A DNA stretch of 64,000 bases from Papiliotrema nemorosa (Eukaryota > Basidiomycota > Tremellomycetes > Tremellales > Rhynchogastremaceae), in the NCBI GenBank assembly GCA_032158125.1, contig JASKOT010000003.1, forward strand, positions 620,001 to 684,000, given 5' to 3'. Positions 45,332 through 55,625 of this stretch are shown piece by piece. The position numbers and the translations under genes are program-made. Under the pieces are notes generated by a model. The model was not told where the DNA came from and searched no databases. It saw only the letters and a program-made list of their open reading frames with translations. The stretch's first letter is position 1. The number at the start of each line of letters is the position of its first letter.

Positions 45332-47374
45332 ATGTTCAGGCCACTCCCTGTCGAACGTTCTCAGGGCTCCGTGAGTGGAACCAAAGATCGGTTGTTCGAT
45401 GACCATCTGACGATTTAGGTATCTTCGTTGGTCGCACGGTTCCAGACAGCCGCAGATCGAGATCAAGAACAAGCTCGAAGACAATCTCTCCCTCCTCGAC
45501 GACTGAGCTCCAACACTCTCATCAAGAAAGATCCCGCTATCCCTTCTGCCGGAACGAGCGTTCCTCCTCCGCCCACAAGCAAAGATGGCGGATCAGATGT
45601 GAAAGATGAGAGCTCACATGGAGAGTTGAACGGAGACGTGACTACACCTGCTACTGCAACCGATACCACGGACAAGCCTGAAAAGAAGGAGAGCTTGCTG
45701 GACAAGGGGAAGGATCTAGTAAAAGGAGTCAAGGAGCTGACGGTCGGTGGGAGTTCTGACGCCAAGGAAGCGAACGAGGTGATGGCTAAGGATAACATCC
45801 CGGTCAATCCTGCGCCAGGGACACCCCAAAAGTCCAATGGAGCGAAGAAGTAGTCCTCAACGAATGGCACAAAAACTCCTACTCCTCGGAATGGATCGCA
45901 AGTGACGCCCAAGTCGACGAGCGTCTCAAAGGTCGGAGGGTCTGTCACAAAGCCGGCGTCACAGACGACTTCTACAACTCGTACAGAGAAGGGATCTACA
46001 AGAGAGACCTCAACGTCACCCTCGCGGACGATACGAGCATCTCTGTCTCCGGTGGTTTCGAAAGTGAAAGACAAGGCTCCCACCACCGACTCAATAAGCA
46101 ATACAGCTTCGCCCCAGAAGAAGGATACATCGTCCGCCCCTTCTAAACCCTCGCACGCTCGAGGTAGTCCCTCGACCTCGTCTGCTGCAAAACCCCCTTC
46201 AACCAAAACGCAACGCCTTGTCCCTTCCGCCACGGGTCCACCTCGTCAAACTACAACCACTCCAGCATCGGGACATCCAGTTCCATCACCCTTGAAACCT
46301 CATATCACTGGCACTCCATCCAAACCTACCGCGTCTTTCCTCGCCAAAACTCGTTCTTCCCCCGTATCCACCTCTACATCCACCGCCGAAAAGAGGCAAA
46401 GCACCTCGATCCGTCGATCTTCGGGAGCTGGACCACGAGATCGAGTAGAATCTGCAAGTCCGAGCCCTGCTACTGCTTCCACATCCAAATCACCGATTCC
46501 AAGAACATCATCGTCTGCACCCGGATCGAGACTTTTACAGGGAACTGCAGCATCTCGAGCCAAAGCTGCCGAGTCAAAGTCGCCACCTTCTACTATGAGG
46601 TCAAAGGCCCAGCCAAGAGTCAGTGTGGCAGGTACGGATTCTACGCCCTCAAAGCCTGTTTCTAAGGCCGGAGGACCTTCTCCAGCCGGGAGCAGAATAT
46701 TGCCGGGAACGAGGATAGGTCTTGCTGGAGCCGGAGTGGGTAAAGGGGGGAAGACGGGAAAGGAATACAACGATGAGGTCAATGCGAAGCTCAAGGCCGG
46801 CCAAACGAGCACGGAGAAGGTCGTCAAGGATGCAAACGAGCGAGAGCCGATAATGGAGCAGAGTCAAGGTGAACTGTCCACAAATGGATTGTCCTCTTCG
46901 GATGGATCTTCTGGAGGTAACGGCACAAAGCAGCAGCCTCCCGCCCAGAGAGCAGTGCTGCCAGGGATGAGAATAGGTCTGGCTGGAGCAGGAGCAGGGA
47001 AGGGTGGAAAGATGGGTAAAGAGTACAATGATGAGCTCAGCGCAAAGCTGAAGACGGGAGAGATGACGGGCCAGGATGTTGTGGACCAAGCGGATGGTCA
47101 GACCTCTGGAGGTGATGGTGTTGCGCACCACACACAAGGAGATGTTTCACACAATGAGAACGAACTGCATGATGGCAATGCTGCCGGACCAGGGCAAGGG
47201 CAAGGAGGACAGCCGGGCGAGGGAGTGGTCACTATCGATGACCAATCGGCACTTGGACAAGGAACATCAAAAGCCATTGACGATCAAGACGAGCCCGCTG
47301 CAAGCGGTGACTCGGCTACAGCTCACAAGAGGGAGGTCAGCTCGGACAGCGTAGGCGAGATCCCCGACTTGTGA
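45332..47374 (+). CDS. Low-complexity unknown protein interrupted by an in-frame TAG
   Basis: ATG 45332 (MFRPLPVERSQGS) splices at 45371-45418 to VSSLVARFQTAADRDQEQARR. The frame is then open, with Ser/Thr/Pro/Lys-rich sequence, to TAG at 45851-45853 (SNGAKK stop). After the stop the same frame continues immediately (SSTNGTKTPTPRNG) with the same composition to 47374, about 500 codons, with its first ATG far inside. This suggests one gene. Alternatives are a weak intron (for example GTCAAT at 45803 to AG 45913), stop read-through, a base error or polymorphism (AAG to TAG), or a real truncation. The C-terminal part has two copies of a LPGxRIGLAGAG module. No domain is recognised; the first part resembles coiled or SH3-associated cytoskeletal linkers only loosely. 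Confidence 0.6.
46691..47090 (+). repeat. Two tandem copies of a ~45-residue protein module
   Basis: Copy 1 (about 46691-46831) has LPGTRIGLAGAGVGKGGK then GKEYNDEVNAKLKAGQTS. Copy 2 (about 46950-47090) has LPGMRIGLAGAGAGKGGK then GKEYNDELSAKLKTGEMT. Strong identity with a diverged 40-residue spacer points to an internal duplication under selection. The GKGGKxGKEYND core has no counterpart I know. Confidence 0.75.
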
Positions 47375-47676
47375 TGAATGCCTGGAGTAGGCGGGATCGT
47401 GGACCTGTCAGATGTCTTGTATGCTCTCATGTGACTTTATGACCTAGCTGTGCATACGACCTGCGACCGGTTCGTTTCTAACGAGCCATCCACAGCGAGA
47501 GTCGAAAGTTGGAGAGTGACCTAATTCTCCGGCAATAGTCCGTTCCCGGTCGGTCCGAGTGATCGACCGTCCGCCCGAAGTCAATGACATCCTGCAGTCA
47601 CCAACCTGCCAGTCTGTCGGCAGTGTCATCTCAGGTATACTCTACAGCACTCATCTGGACTACAGACGTGTGATCG
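47375..47676. other. Intergenic region
   Basis: About 300 bp holding the 3' end of the low-complexity gene and the promoter of the SDR gene. No other feature seen. Confidence 0.3.
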
Positions 47677-49083
47677 ATGATGTCTCGTCCAATCTTGGCT
47701 TCGTTGTCCCCGGGCGCACATCTGACTTTTCGACGACCACTCGCACTTTCCCCTCGATCATTCAGCACAACATCATGGGTGAACACTACGCTTCCGCCCA
47801 AACCTGGTCGATTCGAAGAACAGACTTCGTTGGAGGGTAAACCTATACCTGACACTGCGAAAGAGGACGAGTCAAAGCTGTCTGGCGTACGGGGCGAAGA
47901 TGTCTCATGTAAGTCTCGCTCGACTGTCCACTCCTTTCGCTCGGTCGGATCGTGGGCACTCTGAGTCGTATCAGCTACTTTGGATATGTGATATCCTGCA
48001 AGCGACTTCTGCAGACTAGGGTCCAGTGTATATCTATACTGATGTCGCAGCATCTCTTTCCCGACGAGACACCCCGAACCTCTTCTCGCTCAAAGGTCAG
48101 ACGGTCATTGTAACAGGCGGCGGACGTGGATTGGGCCAGACCATCTCCCAAGCAATATTAGAATCTGGCGCCAACGTAGCCACACTGGACCTTCTACCTG
48201 AGCCCTCTGCGCCTTTATGGGAATCGTCACGGGCGTACGCAAAGAAACACGGACTCTCAATCACCTACAACCATCTAGACGTCACATCCCAAGAATCCGT
48301 CTCGACAGTCTTCCAAAAGATCTTTGACGAGGCTCCTTCCGACGCTCCAGTCAGAGGACTCTTCTGTTCAGCCGGTATTCAGCTCCTTAAAAGCGCCGTG
48401 GATCTCTCCCCGCAAGAGTTTAGAAAGATCATAGATGTCAACCTTACTGGATCGTTTCTGTCCGCCCAGGCTTTCGCTAGAGAATACATCAAGCGTAACC
48501 TTACTAGCCCCGACAACGGCAGAAGAGGTAGTGATGGACACGGAGAGAAGGTCCTGGGCGCTGGAGGAGGCAGTATCGTCTTGACGGGGAGTATGAGTGG
48601 ACACATTGCGAACTTCGGATTGGAATGCGCGGCGTATAACCCTAGTAAAGCTGCTGTCAACCAATTGGCAAAGAATCTAGCTATGGAGTGGGGTACAAAA
48701 GGAATTCGAGTGAATGTGAGTTGCACTCTACACGCGCCTCTCACCTTCATCTTGATTTAGTCAAGCTAATGGTCGTAGTCGTTGTCTCCAGGTTATGTGA
48801 GTGGACCGACATGTCCAAGATAGGGAGACTCATTCGCAGATACGCACAGCCATGACCAAAGCACTGCTCGACCAAAGACCCGATCTGAACGAGATTTGGC
48901 TCAGAGGTAGTCTGCTCGGCCGCTTGTCCACCCCCGACGAGTTTAGAGGTCAGTGAACATGATTGTCATTCACATTCCAAGCTGACCCTTTCCCCAGGAC
49001 CGGTGATATTCCTCCTCTCCGACGCCAGCTCTTTCGTGACGGGAGCGGATTTGTTGGTAGATGGCGGACACACGGCCACATAG
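47677..49083 (+). CDS. Short-chain dehydrogenase, arabinitol/mannitol dehydrogenase type
   Basis: NAD(P)-dependent polyol/ketose oxidoreductase. After a possible mitochondrial presequence (MMSRPILASLSPGAHL, LSPRSFSTTSW) and an acidic linker comes the Rossmann domain: GQTVIVTGGGRGLGQTIS (TGxxxGxG), ATLDLLPEPSA, LDVTSQESV, LFCSAGIQLLKSAVD, VNLTGSFLSAQA. The catalytic block is SIVLTGSMSGHIANFGLEC, AAYNPSKAAVNQLAKNLA (Ser, Tyr, Lys present), ending with IRVNSLSPGYIRTAMTK and GADLLVDGGHTAT. SMSGHIAN is typical of D-arabinitol and mannitol dehydrogenases. Introns at about 47910-48051 (long, phase 1), 48716-48779, 48796-48840 and 48950-48997. Stop TAG 49081-49083. The substrate cannot be fixed by eye. 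Confidence 0.82.
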
Positions 49084-49528
49084 GATCAGCGAGGACCGGA
49101 GTGGGGACCGGAGCTTGCATAAGGCACAATCTAGGAAAGAATGCAATGCCTTGATGTCTGTCGGGAGTGTCCTATGCCGTCACCTCTCACCCATCTTGAG
49201 GCAGAGTCGACACAACGGTAAGTCAAGGGACGTCAAAGATAAGGAAGCTTCTGCTTCGGTCGTAAGAAGTGTCAGCAGCACTTGTCGACCCCCCTTTTCG
49301 ATGTTACACCTTCGAAAGCGCTCTAGTAGCTTGTCAAAGTGAAATATGCGATTGTTTGTTTTTGCATAACCAAGGGTCGAAGGGGAAACGTGTAAGTAAG
49401 TGTAGGCGATTTTCTCTCCACCCCGACAACCCTCCGCGCCATTTGTTCCTTTACCATCTGTTCGCAGCTCCACAACAGTCCATCTATGCTCTCCTCCTTC
49501 CCGCCTGCACAGCGTGTGATAAAATCGT
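49084..49528. other. Convergent intergenic region
   Basis: About 445 bp between convergent genes; the antisense frames here are parts of the COX gene's shadow. No gene supported. Confidence 0.3.
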
Positions 49529-50444
49529 TTACTGGACCATTCCCTTGCCCTTGTAGTCTTCCGCTGAAACACCGGACTATCGTCATCAGCCTTCCATCCT
49601 TTTCGGCCCGGGACGCGAGCGCCCGGGAAGGGTGACTCACGATAGGGTTGACTTTTTGGGATCGGAGGTATTCGTTGGATTGTTGTTGGTACTCTTCCGT
49701 CATAGTGTGAGGGGGTGCGGGGGCTAGGTATAAGCATGAAGTCCTTGCATAATGGAAACAAAGAAGAGGAGGGGGAGTTGGCAGACTTACCGTTTGCTCG
49801 GAAGATCAAGAACACACCGATGGAAGCACCGATGATACCTGCAGTGTACATGAAGACCTTCATGCCGTGGTTGGGACCGTGGAGAGGAGCTCGAGGACCG
49901 TGAGGACCAAAGGCGACCCAGTAGGCTGCAGTGTGGAGTAGTCATGTTGTTCAAGGCGATGGGAGTGTAGTTGGGGAATTGAAAGATAAGTGGATATGTG
50001 GTCAGCTGTTGAATTCCCTCAAATCGAAATATCCCCGTATCCCATCATCCAGCTCCATCCGGCCTTCACTGTGCAGCTCATTTGAAGACTGACAACGAAG
50101 TTCAAGTCGAGTAGACTTTCCGCGTCAAACCCATACACACCCTCCGGAATCCTCCGCAACATCTCGACGCATTCGAAATATCACTCACCAGCCTTCTTCT
50201 CGTCTATAGAAAGCTCCTTCCAGTCCTTCTGTTGCAGCTCCCTCAATCGTTGATGAACTTCATGTTGCTCTTCTGCCGACAGATCCTTCCAGCTCGCTTC
50301 AATGTTACCGAGCAGAGGAGCCGAAGCGTTTGAACGAGTCGACGTGACAGTGACGGCCGAGGCGTATGTCCTCAATGCCTGTGTGGGCCGAATGGCGGAA
50401 CGGAGAGGGGTAGAGAGGGAGAGGAGGGATTGAGGTCTGAACAT
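49529..50444 (-). CDS. Cytochrome c oxidase subunit IV (yeast Cox5 / mammalian COX4)
   Basis: Nuclear-encoded complex IV subunit of the inner mitochondrial membrane. Presequence from ATG 50444 (MFRPQSLLSLSTPLRSAI, then RTYAS). Mature part: NIEASWKDLSAEEQHEVHQ, RLRELQQKDWKELSIDEKKA, AYWVAFGPHGPRAPL. One membrane span: VFMYTAGIIGASIGVFLIFR. C-terminus: TEEYQQQSNEYLRSQKVNPI, then over a short intron SGVSAEDYKGKGMVQ and TAA at 49529-49531. The motifs DWKxLSIDEKKAAYxxxFGP and NPIxG are those of the family. Three introns, the first of about 260 bp. An alternative start upstream at 50525 (MRPIASKPYCISHPP) is open but would spoil the presequence. Confidence 0.9.
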
Positions 50445-50809
50445 GGCGTGAGTTTTGGTTGATGATACAAAGAGGATGAGTGGTGGATGGGAGATGCAAT
50501 AAGGCTTGGAGGCTATTGGTCGCAACGTACGTCAAAAACCCACCCCACCCCACAGGGCCAGGTGAGCAAGTGCCACATTGACTTAAATTCCGATTATTCC
50601 CGCGTGGATTGCACCTCCTCCATCGTCGCCTGGCTTGGGTTGCATGCAGACAGACTACTCGCAGTGAACAGACGATGACAGCGCGATGCGTTATACCTGG
50701 ACATGACTCATCTCCAACAGAGGTTTCGTGCTCTTGGACGTACATAGCGTACACACGGCTGCTTTCCCAGGACTGACCCGCTGACGATGAAAGGCTGCAT
50801 GTGCCATAT

Positions 50810-52879
50810 CTAGACTTCGACGAGCACCTTTGCTCCTTCCTCTTCCACCGCTTGCCAAGTCTTCATGACATCCTCCCAAGTTGTCCGCAAACCACCCATG
50901 GCAAATCTCAAGCAATACAGATCTCGCTCTTTGCTATGCAGCATCGTCGGGGTCAAGAATACGTCTGATCTCACGTCGAGCCGAGTGTGTAGCTTTTGAT
51001 TGAGCAGATCCAGCTCTGGATCGGTCAATGACTCGCCCGCCTTCTTCAATCGGAAGACAAGGAGAGACAAGGAGGGCTTGGTGACTAGTTCAAAGTTGCT
51101 GGACTGCTCCACGACTTCGGCCAATCGAGCACAGTGATCGATACCCTGTACCGATGAGCTTTATACCAAGAATCTACTCACTGTCTGAAGGTGTTTCTGG
51201 AAACCACTAGTACCATAGCTTCTGAGCACGAACCACAGCTTTATGCTTCTGAACCGTCGACCCAAGGCAATCTGCCAATTTCGATAATCAATCACCGCAC
51301 CCGAATCTCCTTCTTTGGATCGCAAAAACGCCTGTCATCAGTACTCGAGTACGGCAGTGACAAAAGGCGAGCTCACAGGGGTGACGTCGAAAGCCTCTGT
51401 CAGGTACCTTCGATCTCGAACAAAGAATAGGGCTACCATTCAGCAAGAGGTTGGGTGCCCTGGCAAGACAGACTACCCACAGCAGTCGAATCCGACAAGA
51501 CCCCATTTGTGCATGTTTGTGCAGAACGAGTCGGCGCATTCCACCACTTCGGTCGTGCGTAAAGCTGCACGCTGCTCCGGTAGCGCAAACGCAACACCTG
51601 CCCACTAAAGATTGAGAACAGTAGGATTACAGTGACGACGAACGTACAGCAGCATCGACATGTAAGAAGCTCGTGGGGTACTCCTTCACTGCCAGTCAGG
51701 TCATGAACCGGTTGCGAGACTCAAGGATGCTACCCACAAACCTCGCCGATTTCGGCAATGTGGTCCACTGCACCTGTGGATGTTGTACCGACTGTAGCGA
51801 CTACGTATTAGCGGAAGACATCACGGTCGTCGGACTGGAATCTGTTGTACTCACTGACGAAAAAGGGGACGAGTCCAGCTTGTACGTCTTTTTCGATAGC
51901 CTCCCTGACGCTATCCCCTCGCAAGGCATATGCGTCCGCTTCTCGAACCGCAATAGCTCGGAATGTCATACCCAAGAGCACTGCAGCCTGTATCAAGTTT
52001 AGAAGACACCCCTACCTGCAACACACCTTGAGACCGAGAGAGTGCGTTTGTGTGCTTCCGTACATGACCAATTTCTGACCGAACTTCTCCCTTGCCTCGG
52101 ATAACTCTATCGAGTGCTGCTCGGAAAGCAGCGCTAGAGCCCTTTCTCTGGCCGCCATTGCAGCCGTCAGAGCGGATTCCGATGCTGATCCCTGGTCGCG
52201 TCAGACTTGTATCAATTGCTAGGCCTACCATGATGACACCTCCACCCTGCTTCTTCTCAAGCAGGAAATCATCACCCAGTCCCAGCATACGAGCACACCA
52301 GTCCATCGTCACTTGCTCGAGCTCCGTACAAGCCGGTGAACAGATCCACTGCCACTCGTCAGTCTGCCTTCCAGCGTCACCGCCAAGAGTATCGGACGAC
52401 GAAGTCATAGAGCGACGCACATTGAAACCTGGATTGCTAACGCTAGCAGCGTAAAGTTCTGCCAGCATACTCTCGAACGTCGATATACTTGGGAAATAAG
52501 CAAAGAATTGTCCATGTTGCCAATGTGTGATCCCAGGCAAGACCTTGTCCTGGAAGTCCCTAGCTATGACATTCCAGTCTTCCCCTTGGCTAGGCGCCTC
52601 GTCTGTGGATCCTCAGCTGCGATTTCGTATCCGAGAAGGGGTGAGAGAAAGGTTTCATCACTCACGAGGCAAGGTATCGACTAGATAGCCCGGGGTAACT
52701 TCAGCCTTGACAGGCCGTTCGCTCAAGGTGGAATAATATTCGCAGATCGCATCGACCGCAGCATAACCTGGGCAGGTGAGTCAACTACCTTTGGTCGACC
52801 CATTCCGACCGACCTGCTTTCCGAAACCTGCGATTTCAGCAATCCTCTTGGCGTGTATAGCTCACGCCTCAATGTCCAT
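50810..52879 (-). CDS. Aromatic-L-amino-acid / tyrosine decarboxylase (PLP, group II)
   Basis: Removes the carboxyl group from tyrosine, tryptophan, phenylalanine or DOPA, giving amines. Short exons start MDIEAFRKAGYAAVDAI, then EYYSTLSERPVKAEVTPGYL, PGITHWQHGQFFAYFP, MLAELYAASVSNPGFN, ICSPACTELEQVTMDWCARM. Then SDAALTAAMAARE-type sequence, KAAVLLGMTFRAIAVREAD, LVPFFVIATVGTTSTGA and HVDAAWAG. The PLP lysine is in NMHKWGLVGFDC. The C-terminal domain has ALGRRFRSIKLWFVLRSYG and LYCLRFAMGGLRTTWED. Stop at 50810. At least ten introns. The order and cofactor motifs are intact, so the enzyme should be active. Specificity (tyrosine versus tryptophan) is not decided by sequence here. TYR1 lies about 5 kb downstream on the other strand. 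Confidence 0.88.
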
Positions 52880-53219
52880 CTTGGGTGCTGTTTGGCTCTT
52901 CAAGTTGAGTGTATGAGTAGTGAGTCGAAGATTACAGGAGCGATTTCAGGCTAAACGGCATGTCGCGGGATTCTCGGAGTGGTGCGACAGTCAGTCACGG
53001 CCGACCACATCGAAGCGCGTCTCAGTTGTGCAGCTTGAGCTTTCATTCACGGGCAGCGAGTTTGTGCATACCCCTGGAGAAACAAACTTGTATTCGACTA
53101 GAAGGGCTATAAACCACGAAAGGTAAAATAATTGAAAAATGGTCCACGCTTCACCCGCTCTTCGTCACCGTCAAATCTGCTCCTCGTACACCGCATCATC
53201 CAACTCAGCATCATCCCAC

Positions 53220-54118
53220 TTAGAAGGCGAGGACAGCTCCGGCACCGACACCGACGAGACCGAGGGCGATACCGAGGAAGTTGGGGAGCTGAGCAGCGAC
53301 ACCAGCGGCGCCAGAGGCAGCGACCGATGAAGCGGCAGCGGCAGCGCTGCTGGTGATAGAGTTGATGGCACCGCTGGCAGAGCTGGCTCGAGAGGTAACG
53401 GCCGAGCCGGCGGAACCAGTGGAAGATCCGGCAGCTCCACCAACGGTGAGGCCACCAGAGGCGGAGGTGAATGAAGCACCAGTGACACTGGCAAGGATAC
53501 CAGAAGCGCTGTCCGAGACGTCACCCGAGGCGGCTCCCGAAGGTGCAGTCAACGAAGCGGCCGAAACGGTTTGACCTGCTGCGGCACATGCCGAGCTGAG
53601 CTGAGCGATCGCATCGTTGAGCTGCGAAACCTCGGCGTCGGTGACACCTGGGGTGTTGTCGAGGATACAACTGAAGCATCCAATCTGACGCGTCAGACAA
53701 TGACGCGGTAAGGGTAGAGAGGGACTTACGAAACCTTGGTAGTTGTCGGATTGACAGACTGAGAGACAAGTCTGGGTGTCACCGTTGAGACAGGCGTTGT
53801 AGATGTTCAAAGCGGATGAACAGGTGCTCTGGCACGCCTCGGGAATGGACGAGGCGGAGAGTTGTCGGGTGACAATGGAGTGGACGGCTCGGCTGTCAAG
53901 AGCAGCTAGAAATCGTCAGCCTGTGCTCCGACGCGCCCCTTTGGTGCTTTGATAGAGTGATGTGCAGAGTCAGAACGTGCCAGGCGAACCTTGTCGCGTC
54001 GGACACGTCAATTTGGGCAGTGAGAGGTGTCACGTTTGAGACTCGGAGACAACGGGACATCAAACTTACAGACAGCAACGGCACCGACGAGAGCGACGAG
54101 GGAAGCTTTGGCGAACAT
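53220..54118 (-). CDS. Secreted Cys-rich GPI-anchored protein
   Basis: Exon 1 (54118) encodes a signal peptide (MFAKASLVALVGAVAV). The next exon gives ALDSRAVHSIVTRQLSAS (a Kex2-like R-Q site), IPEACQSTCSSALNIYNAC, LNGDTQTCLSVCQSDNYQGF; the last begins IGCFSCILDNTPGVTDAEV. About eight cysteines form the module, followed by a long Ser/Ala/Gly stalk (ASSASGAINSITSSAAAAA) and a hydrophobic C-terminus PNFLGIALGLVGVGAGAVL, a likely GPI signal. The codon bias (GCC, GGT, TCC) is strong, so it is probably an abundant cell-surface protein. The layout resembles the gene at 43915 but the sequences are not close. A TATA-like element lies 200 bp upstream. Confidence 0.78.
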
Positions 54119-55625
54119 TTTGATGGGTTTGTGGTTGAGCTACCTCGAGTCAACGATGGCCTCTCGGGAAGGTATCGGCCCAGACGAGGTGGTCGGACCG
54201 TGGATGTGGAGTTGAGACTTACTTTTCAAAGTGAATTCAATGAAGGTAAGGGTGGGTTGTAGAGACAATTGAGATCGAGTAGAAGGAGGGTGGGAGGTGG
54301 GGGCAGGTTGGTTGGTTATATAGGAAGGAGTGTGTCAAGGCGAGGGCGGGGCGGGTAGTATGTGTCTGTCGCTGTTCGGGGAGGGGGGGGTCAAAGGGGA
54401 GGGATAGGAGTGTTGATTTCTCGGAAGAGGGTCCTCCACGCGCCGCGCGCCTTGTCGGGATTACCCCCTTACCCATCGGTTGATTTCCCCTTTCGGAAGC
54501 TTGGCGCGGGAAAGATCATCACTAGTCTCTCGAAACAAAAAGGCCCTCCTTCATCATTTTGTGTTTGGCCCTTTGCGTTTGATGCAGGGACAAGGCGCAG
54601 AGGGATGGGGAGTGGGTGGAGTGATCAGTGCGCGGACGGAGCAATCGCAGAGGGAAGGGGTCATGGCTGAAACGGAGAGGGTGAAAGAGGGGGTTTGACC
54701 TTGTCGTCGGCTAAAACATATGATGAGATATGTATGATTCGGGCAGAGGAGTGCGCAGCAGGCACCAAAGAGCAAGGAACGGTATTGCGGATTAGCAGGT
54801 GACGACGAGCTGATTATACAAATCCGTAACGCTTCTTGCTGGGTAAGATCTACCCGTGCATATCGGCTCGGTCCTCCTGCTGTGAGAGAGGGGGTTCAGA
54901 TTTACAGTAGAGCCTCGGCACGGGTCGTGGGGAGAAGAGAACAGGCGGCTCGTCATGTGATCTACCCACAGCGCCTAAGTTACTCGAGTACGATACTAGC
55001 GCGTTCGAATCGCTTTGCAGCTGCTCAACGGAGTGACAGGAGCTTGACCCCAGTTCCTGGACCACCACGGGCTCCATAGTTTGTATGTTACCGAATTATT
55101 CATCAAGGATCCGGCAGGTCGCCATTCTGTCCTGAGCAGCTCACTGAGATGACCACAGTGATAATAAAGACCGACTTCGAGACGAACCGATATGAGAGCT
55201 TAAGAAATTGATTGGTAATGAGCTTGACTTAGACGTTCAGATGACGCTGCATGATCGTCTACGGATGAGCTGCGTTCTCCTCCCATAGCATGAGCCGATG
55301 AGCAGGGGCTTCATTTGAAGAAGGTGTTTTCCCCGTTCTTCACTGCGCCAACTGAAGACTATCTCCGCGCATGCATCCATGAAGGGTAGTCATTACTCCT
55401 GGAGTCAAAAGGCAAGACTGCGACTGCGACCATGCCTGCTTTGCCTTTCGATGCTCGCATGTGCTTGAAGCACACGGAAGAGCTTATCGATAAGGTTTGG
55501 CTTGCGGCTCAACCCGTCGGCCGGTCCTTGCACCACAACCGGTGCACTCGCAACTATGGGCTTTCATCATATCGTCTGGTCTGTTTCTGCAACGTCTCGG
55601 GAGCAGATAGCTAGTAGTCTTCAGC
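54119..55625. other. 1.5-kb intergenic region between divergent genes
   Basis: Contains the strong promoter of the GPI gene on the left and leads to the AAA gene on the right. ORFs such as 54362-54670 (+) and 55432-55614 (+) are not convincing. G-runs near 54380-54400 and 54540-54660 stand out. Confidence 0.35.
54316..54322 (-). promoter_or_regulatory. TATA-box-like element of the GPI gene
   Basis: TATATAA on the minus strand, about 200 bp upstream of the ATG at 54118, within an otherwise GC-rich stretch. Fits a highly expressed surface-protein gene; inferred from sequence only. Confidence 0.45.

Noticed and set aside
45463..46233. 256-codon minus-strand ORF opposite the low-complexity gene
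   Set aside because: Antisense of a Ser/Thr/Pro-rich frame; such frames often lack stops on the other strand.
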